Below, piece after piece: positions 50,357 through 58,527 of a stretch of 64,000 nt of DNA (position 1 is the stretch's first letter; every line of letters starts with the position of its first letter). Made by a program: the position numbers and the translations under genes. The stretch is from Massiliimalia timonensis (GTDB lineage: Bacteria; Bacillota; Clostridia; Oscillospirales; Ruminococcaceae), in NCBI RefSeq assembly GCF_900186585.1, contig NZ_FYDD01000002.1:310001-374000 (forward strand), read 5' to 3'. The notes under the pieces were generated by a model. That model had not been told where the DNA came from. It saw only the letters and a list, made by a program, of their open reading frames with translations, and searched no databases.

Positions 50357-51655
50357 TTACTTTGTTAAATCACCTGTAGCCGGATTGTCGATCAGGCGGC
50401 CGTTTTTTGTAAAACGCGAACCGTGGCAGGGACAATCCCAAGTATGCTCATACGGATTCCATTTCAGCGCACACCCCAGGTGCGGACAGCGTTTCGCGGA
50501 AGGAGTCAGCAAATTGACAACCGCTTCCCATGCATTGACCGCCAGTTGGGGGCGGAGGATCGTTCTGGAAGGGGAAAATGCTTCGGCATATGGATTTTGT
50601 TTTTCCTGAACAAGATCGCATAGTATCATCGCGGAGACCATAGAGGAAGTCATCCCCCATTTGTTAAACCCGGTGGCAACATATAAATCCGGCGTACCCG
50701 CGGAATAAGCGCCGATATACGGAACACCATCCAGCGTCATGCAGTCTTGCGTGGCCCAGCAGTATTTTTCAGATGCGTTGGGATAATGCTGACGCGCAAA
50801 TGTACGCAGTTCCTGCCAGTTCCCCCCTTGTTTTCCGGTACGGTGATCTCCGCCACCAATGAGAAGCAGGTTTTCAAAGTTTCGGAAGGACATCCCATTC
50901 TGTGCCTCGTCCACATACATTCCGTGCACATTTGGTGCGTTTTCAAGGGCGATCACGTAAGAGCGGTGCTGATACATTTTCAGAAAATAACCGCCGTGTT
51001 TATTGAGGATCGGGAAATGGGTGGCAATAATGATCTTCTTTGCGGTGATCCTGCCGTGGCTGGTGACCGCTGTCCTGCCGATAAGCTCGGTTACCTTAGT
51101 GTGTTCATAGATATGCAGGCCTTTTGAGAGGGAAAACAGGAATTTCAGCGGGTGAAACTGCGCCTGACGGGGATATTTTACAGCGCCTGCCACAGGAAAG
51201 GGCAGGGGCAGGCGATCAGTGAATTGTGCATCAAAACCAAGCTGTTCCAGTGCGGCGAGTTCCTTTTCTATTTTTTGGCGGTCATCGAGGGAATAGACAT
51301 AAGCCTCTTTCTCTTCAAAGTCACAGTCAATGGTTTGGCATAAATCACGGTATTTTTTAAGGGCCGCATCATTAGCTTTCAGGTATTTCTCCGCCTTATC
51401 CGTACCAAATTTCCGGATCAGCTTGCCATAGATCAATCCATGCTGCGAGGTGATTTTGGCAGTTGTGTTTTTGGTGATGCCATGGCCTATCGTTTCAGCT
51501 TCTGCAAGGACATACGGCGTCCCTGACTGGTGCAGCATATATGCGCACAAGACCCCGGCCATTCCCCCTCCGATAATCAACACGTCTGTTTTGATATCCT
51601 GATCCAGGCTTTCAAAACCAGAATCAGGTGATTTTTGTTCCCATAGTGAATCCAT
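50357..51655 (-). CDS. FAD-dependent oxidoreductase with C-terminal Rieske domain
   Basis: The 432-residue protein has an N-terminal DadA-type FAD domain (DVLIIGGGMAGVLCAYML dinucleotide fold; GGDHRTGKQ; ATGFNKWGMTSSM near the C-terminus of that domain) and a Rieske [2Fe-2S] domain with CPHLGC and CPCHGSRF. Such fusions are common in Bacillota; the substrate, an amine or amino acid, is unknown. The ATG at 51655 has TAGGAGAG eight bases before it; an in-frame ATG at 51682 lacks a good site. Confidence 0.86.
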   Translation of the reverse strand: MDSLWEQKSPDSGFESLDQDIKTDVLIIGGGMAGVLCAYMLHQSGTPYVLAEAETIGHGITKNTTAKITSQHGLIYGKLIRKFGTDKAEKYLKANDAALKKYRDLCQTIDCDFEEKEAYVYSLDDRQKIEKELAALEQLGFDAQFTDRLPLPFPVAGAVKYPRQAQFHPLKFLFSLSKGLHIYEHTKVTELIGRTAVTSHGRITAKKIIIATHFPILNKHGGYFLKMYQHRSYVIALENAPNVHGMYVDEAQNGMSFRNFENLLLIGGGDHRTGKQGGNWQELRTFARQHYPNASEKYCWATQDCMTLDGVPYIGAYSAGTPDLYVATGFNKWGMTSSMVSAMILCDLVQEKQNPYAEAFSPSRTILRPQLAVNAWEAVVNLLTPSAKRCPHLGCALKWNPYEHTWDCPCHGSRFTKNGRLIDNPATGDLTK

Positions 51656-51778
51656 GTCCATCTCTCCTAACGTTTCATTCATGAATATAATTTCTCAAAA
51701 AGCGAAAACTATTCCTTTGTCAGAGGACTTTCGTTGTCTGCCGATGAGACAAATTTAGGGAAAAGGATGGTTTCATAA

Positions 51779-52630
51779 ATGCGCTGTTATTTTTGCGGAT
51801 GGTATTTCAAATGCCAGTCTGACCAACAGACCTTAGCAGTGATCCCCGCCTTACACAGATCAAAGGAGAAAAGTTCCTGTTCTGTTCAGATTATTACGGA
51901 CAAAGGCGCATGGAACGCAAGCTTTCCCTATGATTATTTTCACAAGTCCAAAAAGGATTTTCATATTTTAGCCGGCGGAAATTACTTTGGGACAGAGGGG
52001 ATCAGCCTTTGTTTGCAAACAGAGGCTTGTTCCGCAGTGGGCTCTGTCCGGTTCGGCGCATTTTCCCCGATCCGGTATGATATTATGGGACCGTTCCGGT
52101 ATGTTCCTCTTATGGAATGCCGGCACAGTGTGCTGAGTATGAGACATACCGTGACCGGGAATATCAGGGTCAATGGAACAGACTATCATTTTCAGGATGA
52201 TACCGGCTATATCGAGGGAGACCGTGGGTATTCCTTCCCAAAAGAATATGCGTGGACGCAGTGCAGCTTTGCGGAAGGCTCACTGATGCTAAGCGCGGCA
52301 GATATTCCGTTGGGCCGGTTTCACTTTACCGGGGTGATTAGCGTGATTTGCTGGCGCGGAAAGGAGTATCGTCTTGCAACCTATCTTGGAGCGAAGATTG
52401 AAAAGATTGGACAGGGCGAAATCGTGATCCGTCAAGGAAGCTTGGTGTTGTCGGCGAAGCTGATGGAAAAGCACGCGTGTCCATTGCTTGCTCCTGTCAG
52501 CGGAACAATGAGCCGTACGATTCATGAAAGCGCTTCCTGCCGGGCGGCTTATTGCCTGAAACAAGATGGTCAAACGCTTTTTTCCTTCGAAACCACCAAG
52601 GCTTCTTTTGAATATGAGTATCCATATTGA
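51779..52630 (+). CDS. Tocopherol cyclase-like family protein
   Basis: The 283-residue protein matches the bacterial branch of the tocopherol cyclase family (YFCGWYFKCQS, YDIMGPFRYVPLMECRHSV, EGDRGYSFPKEYAWTQC, IHESASCRAAY). The fold is a lipocalin-like barrel pair. Tocopherol synthesis is not expected in this organism, and the role of these proteins in Bacillota is not known. It stands alone with a terminator after it. No signal peptide. Confidence 0.82.
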   Translation: MRCYFCGWYFKCQSDQQTLAVIPALHRSKEKSSCSVQIITDKGAWNASFPYDYFHKSKKDFHILAGGNYFGTEGISLCLQTEACSAVGSVRFGAFSPIRYDIMGPFRYVPLMECRHSVLSMRHTVTGNIRVNGTDYHFQDDTGYIEGDRGYSFPKEYAWTQCSFAEGSLMLSAADIPLGRFHFTGVISVICWRGKEYRLATYLGAKIEKIGQGEIVIRQGSLVLSAKLMEKHACPLLAPVSGTMSRTIHESASCRAAYCLKQDGQTLFSFETTKASFEYEYPY

Positions 52631-52637
52631 TACAAAG

Positions 52638-52676
52638 AAGAAGTACCCGGTGCAGAAAATGCACCGGGTACTTCTT
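52638..52676 (+). terminator. Terminator-like hairpin
   Basis: A perfect 17-bp stem (52638-52654 with 52660-52676), 5-base loop. The T tract is short (CTTCTTTAT). Confidence 0.75.
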
Positions 52677-52725
52677 TATGATCCATAGCTGTGAATACAT
52701 CAATGAGTTCATTTGTTTTTTGAAA

Positions 52726-54111
52726 TTACAGGATGGTGACGATAGAATCACAGCACTGGTAATCCGTATCAATATTATGGGCGATCAGACGTACCTTGAA
52801 GCTCCTTGTACTGCACATTGCGGTCGGAATTCCTCCAGATACATCTAAATCTTCAGGGAGTACGAATTTGACACATTTGACTAAAACATCCCGGCAGCTT
52901 GGGTAATCATGCGCGGGGATAGTAAGTGTTTTCATCCCACGCGAATATTCGAGTCCATTGGGATCGACCTCGGTAAGAACGATCGCTAGGGCTACGCGCT
53001 TTCCGGGACAGACATTTTTTACTGTGACATCCATTTGCAGGATTCGCCCCAAAGATTGCAGATAAGCATCCCCCGCATCTATGATAATGGAATCCTGACA
53101 GCTTTCTGTGGCTAGGTCTACGGGGATCGGACAAGGCTCTGGATGGACGACGATCCCACAGTCCACCAATACAGAAGGCGCAGGGAACACAACGACATTT
53201 CCTTCGTTATCCGAATAAGAAATGGATTGGTTTACCAGTTTTTCCCCGGAGTCCTGTGCCGTATGACGAATTAAGAATTCCAAGGAAGCCCCTTCATTTG
53301 CGGTGACGCCAAGCTCTGGGATTTTCCATTGAATGGTATGCGAATCGGTCATCATAGCCGTGCCCTTTGTAGGCGGGGTTAGGCTTGTAATAGTAAAATC
53401 GGAATTTACGATCTCATCGATCACAATATCGGTAGCGCCTGTTTTAGAGATGTTGGCAGCCAGATCCTTGAACAATTGCTCTAAGTCCTCGTCATTGGGT
53501 GTGACTGCCACATGCGAGGCATCCGGGTCGGTCGCCCAATCATTGAGGACATTTACGTCGATCCCATCAAGCCCAATTAAGCCGATGCAGTAAATGATCA
53601 CCCCCGAAGCTCTTGCCGCTGCGGCGATAGGAGCAGGCGGCACGCCGGAAGTTGTTTTTCCATCGGTAAACATAACGATTACCTTGGCGTTTGCAGAAAG
53701 CGGGTCGAATAATTGTGTCGCCTGCTGAAAAGCGTCTGCATGGTTTGTGGAGCCACCTGCGGTTAAACTGTCGACAGCAGCCTTTAGTGTGTCAACAGAA
53801 GTGATCAACTGTGTGTTAGCGACAGCAGTATCTGAAAAGCTTACGATACCGATCCGGCTGCCAGATCCAATATTACCATCCTGGGCGCTGTCTGTAGCCT
53901 CATCAATGATATCAATAAAGGTCTTGGCTCCAGCCTTCATATTGGCAAGCGGGCTGCCTGCCATACTTCCGGAACGGTCTAGTACCAGAACGATGTCTGT
54001 TGGGTTGGTTGAAATGTCCGGAGAAGCAGAAAGTGCGAGGGTCACTCTAAGCGTTCCGTCGCAGTCAATGCGGTCTACGTTGATCTGTTTATTCGAGTTT
54101 GTAATACCCAT
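52726..54111 (-). CDS. VWA-domain protein without signal peptide, Cys-rich C-terminus
   Basis: The 461-residue protein has a von Willebrand A domain at residues 38-225 with an intact MIDAS: DRSGSM (D45, S47, S49), a conserved Thr in GGSTNHADAFQQA and TDGKTTSG. A second beta-rich region (230-320, NSDFTITSLTPPTKG) and a C-terminal domain (320-461) with eight to ten Cys follow (DCGIVVHPEPCPIP, ESCQDS, CCDSIV). The N-terminus MGITNSNKQINVDRIDC is polar, so no export signal is seen. I recognise similar proteins in spore-forming Bacillota. A spore-surface or intracellular scaffold role is only a guess; a sigma-K-like -10 is upstream. Confidence 0.82.
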   Translation of the reverse strand: MGITNSNKQINVDRIDCDGTLRVTLALSASPDISTNPTDIVLVLDRSGSMAGSPLANMKAGAKTFIDIIDEATDSAQDGNIGSGSRIGIVSFSDTAVANTQLITSVDTLKAAVDSLTAGGSTNHADAFQQATQLFDPLSANAKVIVMFTDGKTTSGVPPAPIAAAARASGVIIYCIGLIGLDGIDVNVLNDWATDPDASHVAVTPNDEDLEQLFKDLAANISKTGATDIVIDEIVNSDFTITSLTPPTKGTAMMTDSHTIQWKIPELGVTANEGASLEFLIRHTAQDSGEKLVNQSISYSDNEGNVVVFPAPSVLVDCGIVVHPEPCPIPVDLATESCQDSIIIDAGDAYLQSLGRILQMDVTVKNVCPGKRVALAIVLTEVDPNGLEYSRGMKTLTIPAHDYPSCRDVLVKCVKFVLPEDLDVSGGIPTAMCSTRSFKVRLIAHNIDTDYQCCDSIVTIL

Positions 54112-54148
54112 TCGGTTTCCTCCTAATAGTGAGAGGGGAGCTTCCCTT

Positions 54149-54157
54149 TATCCTATG
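54149..54157 (-). promoter_or_regulatory. Possible sigma-K type -10 element
   Basis: On the minus strand CATAGGATA matches the CATANNNTA -10 of sporulation factor sigma-K, 37 bases before the ATG. A proper AC-containing -35 at the usual spacing is not clear. Confidence 0.25.
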
Positions 54158-54279
54158 CCAAAAAGTGAAGTCCGGAACTTGTTCCGAAAAATTCTTGTTT
54201 GACCAGTTTGTAAAGGAAAAATAGGATAACGGGAAAAGATAGCCGCAATCTATAAAAAGGGTCGTGTAGACGAACTGTT

Positions 54280-54330
54280 ATCCATTTAGCCGCTATGGAA
54301 AAAATATTTTTCCATAGCGGCTAAATGGAT
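54280..54330. repeat. 51-bp perfect palindrome, 24-bp arms
   Basis: Arms 54280-54303 and 54307-54330 are exact complements with a 3-base loop. Neither strand has a T tract after it. It lies alone 170 bp upstream of the VWA gene. The rest of the 363-bp gap (54112-54474) is AT-rich with no gene; a small GGAAC-TT-GTTCC palindrome is at 54173-54184. Confidence 0.8.
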
Positions 54331-54474
54331 GGGAATATGGATTTCAGAGTTTGTTTGGCTTGCAGTGTAAACACTTTTACCCTTTGGACCGTTATATATA
54401 AAACTTCCCTTCGTCAAAATGACGAAGAGAGGCGTATTCACTGATAACAACCGTCCAATAAACTGGAAGTTGTA

Positions 54475-54666
54475 TTATTTTCGTTTTCCAAAATACTCTG
54501 TCAGATTACTTATTCCAGAAATTATCCAAGATAGTGCAACGATAATTAAAACTACTTTCCAGCTTTTAGAAATATCTAAAACAAAAATAAAAGTATACAA
54601 AGCAAACACGCTGAATAATAGGCAAATGATAGTTGTAATCGCTTTGATTTTTGTTCGTTTATCCAT
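54475..54666 (-). CDS. Small two-helix membrane protein
   Basis: The 63-residue protein has two hydrophobic helices (IKAITTIICLLFSVFALYTF and VVLIIVALSWIISGI) with basic ends. GGGGGG lies before the ATG. It is AT-rich compared with its neighbours. No family is recognised. A plus-strand frame over the same bases gives a less plausible protein. Confidence 0.5.
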   Translation of the reverse strand: MDKRTKIKAITTIICLLFSVFALYTFIFVLDISKSWKVVLIIVALSWIISGISNLTEYFGKRK

Positions 54667-54761
54667 TTTCTAGCCCCCCATTTTATTTATCTTATCATCT
54701 TTTTATGTCTTGATCAATGTGTAGTGAAATCGCTGGAGTTGGAACCCACCAGTCCAAATGT

Positions 54762-54780
54762 AAAAAGGGGGCTCTTTTTT
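54762..54780 (+). terminator. Weak terminator-like sequence without upstream gene
   Basis: AAAAAG pairs with CTTTTT around a GGGGCT loop and T6 follows. No plus-strand gene ends here, so it may be left over from a deleted gene. Confidence 0.35.
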
Positions 54781-54786
54781 AGATGG

Positions 54787-54815
54787 TAGACATAAAGGAT
54801 CGAGAATGGTATAAT
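54787..54815 (+). promoter_or_regulatory. Promoter for the amidohydrolase-GH172 operon
   Basis: TAGACA at 54787-54792 and TATAAT at 54810-54815 are 17 bp apart, about 80 bp before the ATG. Confidence 0.7.
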
Positions 54816-54896
54816 AAACTGATCAACAAGGCTAGATACCAATGAAGGAAGAACAAAAGGATAACTTTGGAATGCTGCAAAGGAGGAACTGGCTTT

Positions 54897-55931
54897 ATGA
54901 TCCCGTTAAATGAATTTCGGCCGGTTTGCCGATTAGAGATTCCCCAACAGGAACGCCTCATCCCGAAATTTCCGGTGATCGACGCCCATAATCATTTGAC
55001 CCGAACCAAGGATTCGGCCAAGTTGGTAGAGGATATGGAGAGATTTCATATCAAGCATATCATTGATCTAGATGGCTTTTGGGATGAACGCATGGACTTT
55101 CAAATCAGGAACTATGTAGAAAGATATCCGGGAAAATTTTCAATTTTTGGAAGAGTGGATGTTTCTAACATTGACGCTCCTGATTTTGAACGGCAAGCTC
55201 GAAACAGGGTGATCGAATGCGTAGAACGCGGCGCTGCCGGCCTGAAATTTTCCAAATCATTGGGGGTAAAGCTCACAGACAGAAACGGCTCCTATTTAAC
55301 ACCGGATGATCCCAGGCTTCAGGTGATTTGGGCCACTGCGGCAGAATATCGCCTGCCGGTGACCATCCATATTGCGGACCCGCCCTCGTTCTTCGACTGC
55401 GTCATTGACCATACTCATGAGCGGTATGAGGAATTGGCGGCTCACCCGCATTGGTCTTATGGCAAACGGCCTTGTCCCCGCTTTCTGGAACTAATGGAGG
55501 CACAGGAAAACCTGCTTCAGCAGAATCCGGATACGACCTTTATTGTGGCGCATGTCGGCTCTTATGCTGAAAATCTGAAAGAGGTGTCCCGCATGCTGGA
55601 CGCTTATCCCAATATGAATGTAGATACCGCTGAACGGATCTCTGAGCTGGGGCGCCAACCCTACACAGCCAGAGACTTTATTTTGAAATATCAGGACCGG
55701 ATCGTTTACGGGACAGATCTACTTCCCAAGCCAGCCAATATCAGTGGAAATTATCGTTTCTTTGAAACTAAGGATGAATTCTTCCCTTATAATTCCTTTG
55801 ACGAGCATAACCAGGGTCGTTGGAATATTTATGGGGTTTATCTGCCCGACGGGGTGCTGAAGAAGATTTATTATAAAAATGCTCTTCGGCTGATCCCCAG
55901 ACTTCAAGGACTGGTTCACTATGATGACTAA
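54897..55931 (+). CDS. Amidohydrolase family protein (Amidohydro_2)
   Basis: The 344-residue TIM-barrel metal enzyme has the N-terminal metal motif VIDAHNH, LPVTIHIADP, FIVAHVGSYAEN and the acid residue in VYGTDLLPK. Members hydrolyse lactones, amides or decarboxylate aromatic acids. The active-site set is complete but the substrate cannot be named; in a sugar-gene setting a sugar lactonase is possible. The ATG follows AAAGGAGG; an upstream in-frame ATG would put the ribosome site inside the frame. It is 52 bp before the GH172 gene. Confidence 0.85.
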   Translation: MIPLNEFRPVCRLEIPQQERLIPKFPVIDAHNHLTRTKDSAKLVEDMERFHIKHIIDLDGFWDERMDFQIRNYVERYPGKFSIFGRVDVSNIDAPDFERQARNRVIECVERGAAGLKFSKSLGVKLTDRNGSYLTPDDPRLQVIWATAAEYRLPVTIHIADPPSFFDCVIDHTHERYEELAAHPHWSYGKRPCPRFLELMEAQENLLQQNPDTTFIVAHVGSYAENLKEVSRMLDAYPNMNVDTAERISELGRQPYTARDFILKYQDRIVYGTDLLPKPANISGNYRFFETKDEFFPYNSFDEHNQGRWNIYGVYLPDGVLKKIYYKNALRLIPRLQGLVHYDD

Positions 55932-55983
55932 GACATAGGCCCAACATGATAGAATTCCACACAGCAGTAAAAGGAGAAATCAT

Positions 55984-57000
55984 ATGGATTTACAAAGCAT
56001 TTGCACCATTACTTCGGGATCTTCCAGGCAGTTTACCACATTTGAGCCGGATACCGGGAACAAGACAGTTTTAATCCCTCCGGGGAAACGAATCACCATA
56101 GCGCAATGTCGGGACACTGGGATCGTCACCCGGCTTTGGATGACAATGCCCGGATGGTTTTGGCGTCATTGGGATACAGATGCTCCGGTAGATCCCACTG
56201 TACTTCGGCTCACGATCATGAGGATTTATTTTGACGGCTGTGAATATCCATCTGTAGAAGCGCCGATCGGTGATTTTTTTGGGGTGGGACACTGTGAATA
56301 CCGCCATTTTACATCGCGTTATTTAGGAATGAGCAGCGGGGGGTTTTACAGTTATTTTCCGATGCCGTTTGAACATGGCTTTCGGTTAGAACTGGAAAAC
56401 CTGCATGCAACAGAAACGGCAGAAGTTTTCTTCAATCTTAACTGGACCCAATTAGACAAGCTTCCGGAGGATATAGGGAGATTTCACTGCGCGTTTTGTC
56501 ACGGCGAACATCTGGGGGGAGATCCTTTGGAAATCGCAGATATTAACGGAAAGGGGCACTTTGCCGGATGTGCTGTTTCTATTCAGGGAAAGGACCTCAA
56601 CGAGCTTTCTTTTTTAGAGGCGCCGGAATACATTTATCTTGATCACGAAACAGAACCAACGATTGTTGGAACCGGACTGGAGGACTATTTTAACGGAGGC
56701 TGGTATTTCCGCAATGGAGAATTTTGCGCACAGACCCACGGCGTTCCGTTAAAAGATCCATTGAGATCTATGGTGTCGATGTATCGTTTTCATGATGAAG
56801 ACCGCATTCTTTTTCGTTCCGGTTTTCGTATGGCTTTTATCAATCCATGGAAAAAAGAGCGTCTAAAGCCATACTGCTATTCTTCTACAGCTTATTATTA
56901 TCTTGATAAAGCCCAAAAGGCTTGTTATTCTATAGGGGAGACTTCTGAATTGACAAGGCTGTACCGGGTTCGTGACGTAGATTTTCAAGCGATTCCATAA
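55984..57000 (+). CDS. GH172 (DUF2961) glycoside hydrolase
   Basis: The 338-residue protein carries DUF2961 hallmarks: RLWMTMPGWFWRH, YFDGCEYPSVEAPIGDFFGVGH, YFPMPFEHGF and the GTGLEDYFNGGWYF motif with E233, a likely catalytic residue. DUF2961 proteins founded family GH172, which includes alpha-D-fructofuranosidases/difructose-anhydride synthases and alpha-D-arabinofuranosidases. The substrate here is unknown, but a furanoside is likely. No signal peptide, so intracellular. AAAGGAG precedes the ATG. Confidence 0.87.
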   Translation: MDLQSICTITSGSSRQFTTFEPDTGNKTVLIPPGKRITIAQCRDTGIVTRLWMTMPGWFWRHWDTDAPVDPTVLRLTIMRIYFDGCEYPSVEAPIGDFFGVGHCEYRHFTSRYLGMSSGGFYSYFPMPFEHGFRLELENLHATETAEVFFNLNWTQLDKLPEDIGRFHCAFCHGEHLGGDPLEIADINGKGHFAGCAVSIQGKDLNELSFLEAPEYIYLDHETEPTIVGTGLEDYFNGGWYFRNGEFCAQTHGVPLKDPLRSMVSMYRFHDEDRILFRSGFRMAFINPWKKERLKPYCYSSTAYYYLDKAQKACYSIGETSELTRLYRVRDVDFQAIP

Positions 57001-57034
57001 ACAAGGAAGACATAGCAAGGCGGCAAAACAAATT

Positions 57035-57076
57035 TTCCCTTCATCTGATCCAATTCATTGGATCGGATAAAGGGAA
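57035..57076 (+). terminator. Hairpin after the GH172 gene
   Basis: Arms 57035-57053 and 57058-57076 pair with one mismatch and one G-U pair and a 4-base loop. No T run follows on the plus strand; it may act with other signals. Confidence 0.55.
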
Positions 57077-57227
57077 TCGTAAAATTACTCTCTATGGCTC
57101 AGTCCGTTCAAAAGAACTTGATCGTGGTTCTAAACTAAGGATTTTTCATAAAAGTTGAATCCTGCAACTCATTATAAAAAATAGATTTTGGCTTATCTTC
57201 TTTCGTAATTGCAGCCAGGAAACTTAC

Positions 57228-57272
57228 AGGTGAAGCTTATTCCGTGTTTTTAGGGGGATGCTTCGCCTTTTT
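57228..57272 (+). terminator. Orphan terminator-like hairpin
   Basis: AGGTGAAGC (57228-57236) pairs with GCTTCGCCT (57260-57268) and T5 follows. No gene or clear promoter lies in 57077-57228, so it may be a second terminator for the GH172 transcript or the end of a lost gene or small RNA. Confidence 0.5.
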
Positions 57273-57353
57273 GCTGATATGATTTTAGCACTAGCTTTTA
57301 TTTGGAGCTTGCGGTATTTTCTGCTTTCAATTTTCACCTTTTAAGAATCTTGA

Positions 57354-57382
57354 TTGACAACTTTGACGAAAGTGGATATCAT
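57354..57382 (+). promoter_or_regulatory. Promoter for the LacI-family gene
   Basis: TTGACA at 57354-57359 and TATCAT at 57377-57382 are 17 bp apart. ACTTT-N4-AAAGT fills the spacer and could be a binding site. Confidence 0.78.
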
Positions 57383-57404
57383 AAAATGAAGGAAGGGTGA
57401 TGAG

Positions 57405-58424
57405 ATGGAACTGGATAAAAAGAAGAAACGGGTCACATTGCGGGATATTGCGGCAGAAACAGGTTTTTCAGTCAATACTGTTTCCCATGCCTTGAAAGAC
57501 CAGCCAGACATCTCTGATAAAACGAAACGTCTGATTCAAAAAACAGCACAGAAGATGGGATATATCCGCAATTCTTCTGCTGTATTTTTGCGCTCCGGTA
57601 TCAGTAAATCTATCGCCATTGTATTAGGAGACCTTTCAAATCCCCTGTTTGCCATTATGGTAAAGGGACTGGAGGTACGGCTAAAGGAAAAGGGTTATGT
57701 CTCCTTTGTCATCAATACCGAGGAAAATAAGGAAACAGAACGCAGAGCATTGGAAATGGCACTGGAGAAAAATGTGGATGGTATTATCCTCTGCCCATCT
57801 CCAAAAGGGCGGGAAAATGTTGCATTTTTACAGCAATGTGGGGTTCCGTTTGTATTGCATGGGCGATATTTTCGGGATATGGATACCAGCGCTGTGCTGT
57901 ATGATGATCAACGATGCGGTTATTTAGCGACCCGCCATCTCTTGCAGGAGGGGCATCGGAAAATCTTGTTTATCAATGCGCCGCTTTCTGTTTCTAGTGC
58001 GCAGGAACGGTTAAACGGGCACCTTGAAGCTCTTTCAGAAGCCGGGATCCAGCAAGTGCAGACAGCTACTGTTACCTTAGCGCCAGATCAAAGGCTAGGA
58101 CAGCTTCGAAAAGCTCTATTTGAAGAATACGATTATACTGCTGTGGTAGCGTTCAGCGATATGATCGCTTTAGAGGTCATATCCTTGCTGCAGGAAAAAC
58201 ATATTTCTGTTCCGGAAGATGTTTCAGTGGTTGGCTTCGACAATATCCAATCCAATTATCTGCTGCCGACCCAACTGACAACAGTCAGCAGCTCAAAATC
58301 GTTGATGGTAAAAAAATCAGTTGATCTGTTGATCGATCAGATCAAACACCGGCAGCAAGAACCGATTCGCTTGGTGCTTCCAGCAGAAATCAAGATCAGA
58401 GAAACCACCAAAACTAGAGAATGA
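57405..58424 (+). CDS. LacI-family transcriptional regulator
   Basis: The 339-residue protein has the LacI helix-turn-helix and hinge (VTLRDIAAETGFSVNTVSHALKDQPDISDKT, then QKMGYIRNSSA) and a sugar-binding domain (SIAIVLGDLSNPLFAIMVKG, VSVVGFDNI, TTVSSSKSLM). It is upstream of and on the same strand as the kinase-aldolase-glycosidase operon, whose promoter carries a 24-bp palindrome with the central CG typical of LacI operators, so it very likely regulates that operon. GAAGGGTGAT precedes the ATG. Confidence 0.94.
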   Translation: MELDKKKKRVTLRDIAAETGFSVNTVSHALKDQPDISDKTKRLIQKTAQKMGYIRNSSAVFLRSGISKSIAIVLGDLSNPLFAIMVKGLEVRLKEKGYVSFVINTEENKETERRALEMALEKNVDGIILCPSPKGRENVAFLQQCGVPFVLHGRYFRDMDTSAVLYDDQRCGYLATRHLLQEGHRKILFINAPLSVSSAQERLNGHLEALSEAGIQQVQTATVTLAPDQRLGQLRKALFEEYDYTAVVAFSDMIALEVISLLQEKHISVPEDVSVVGFDNIQSNYLLPTQLTTVSSSKSLMVKKSVDLLIDQIKHRQQEPIRLVLPAEIKIRETTKTRE

Positions 58425-58442
58425 TCTTTAGAACATAGTGAC

Positions 58443-58480
58443 AAAAAATAGGTCAGCTCTTGACAGCTGGCTTATTTTTT
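58443..58480 (+). terminator. Terminator of the LacI gene overlapping the next promoter
   Basis: Arms 58443-58458 and 58465-58480 form a 16-bp stem with two G-U pairs and T6. The -35 box of the next promoter starts inside its loop. Confidence 0.85.
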
Positions 58481-58488
58481 CGTACAAT
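58460..58488 (+). promoter_or_regulatory. Promoter of the kinase-aldolase-GH2 operon
   Basis: A consensus TTGACA at 58460-58465 and TACAAT at 58483-58488 are 17 bp apart. Confidence 0.9.
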
Positions 58489-58509
58489 AACATTAACGTT
58501 AATGTTATT
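58486..58509 (+). promoter_or_regulatory. 24-bp perfect LacI-type operator
   Basis: The palindrome is perfect with the core TTAACGTTAA at its centre. It overlaps the end of the -10 box and the start of transcription, so binding would block the promoter. Confidence 0.9.
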
Positions 58510-58527
58510 GTTAAGAAGGTGATTGTT

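Noticed and set aside
52523-52537. cre-like TGAAAGCGCTTCC motif
   Set aside because: It lies inside the tocopherol-cyclase-like gene near its 3' end, so it is likely chance.
54173-54184. GGAACTTGTTCC as a LexA box
   Set aside because: Gram-positive LexA boxes have GAAC-N4-GTTC; the spacing here is two bases and the gene beside it is not an SOS type.
54419-54673. 84-codon plus-strand frame
   Set aside because: It overlaps the minus-strand two-helix protein, which has a better ribosome site and a coherent membrane pattern.
54735-54760. Sequence resembling a tRNA T-arm and 3' end
   Set aside because: GGAGTTGGAACCCACCAGTCCA looks tRNA-like at first, but no acceptor partner, anticodon arm or D-arm can be built on either strand.
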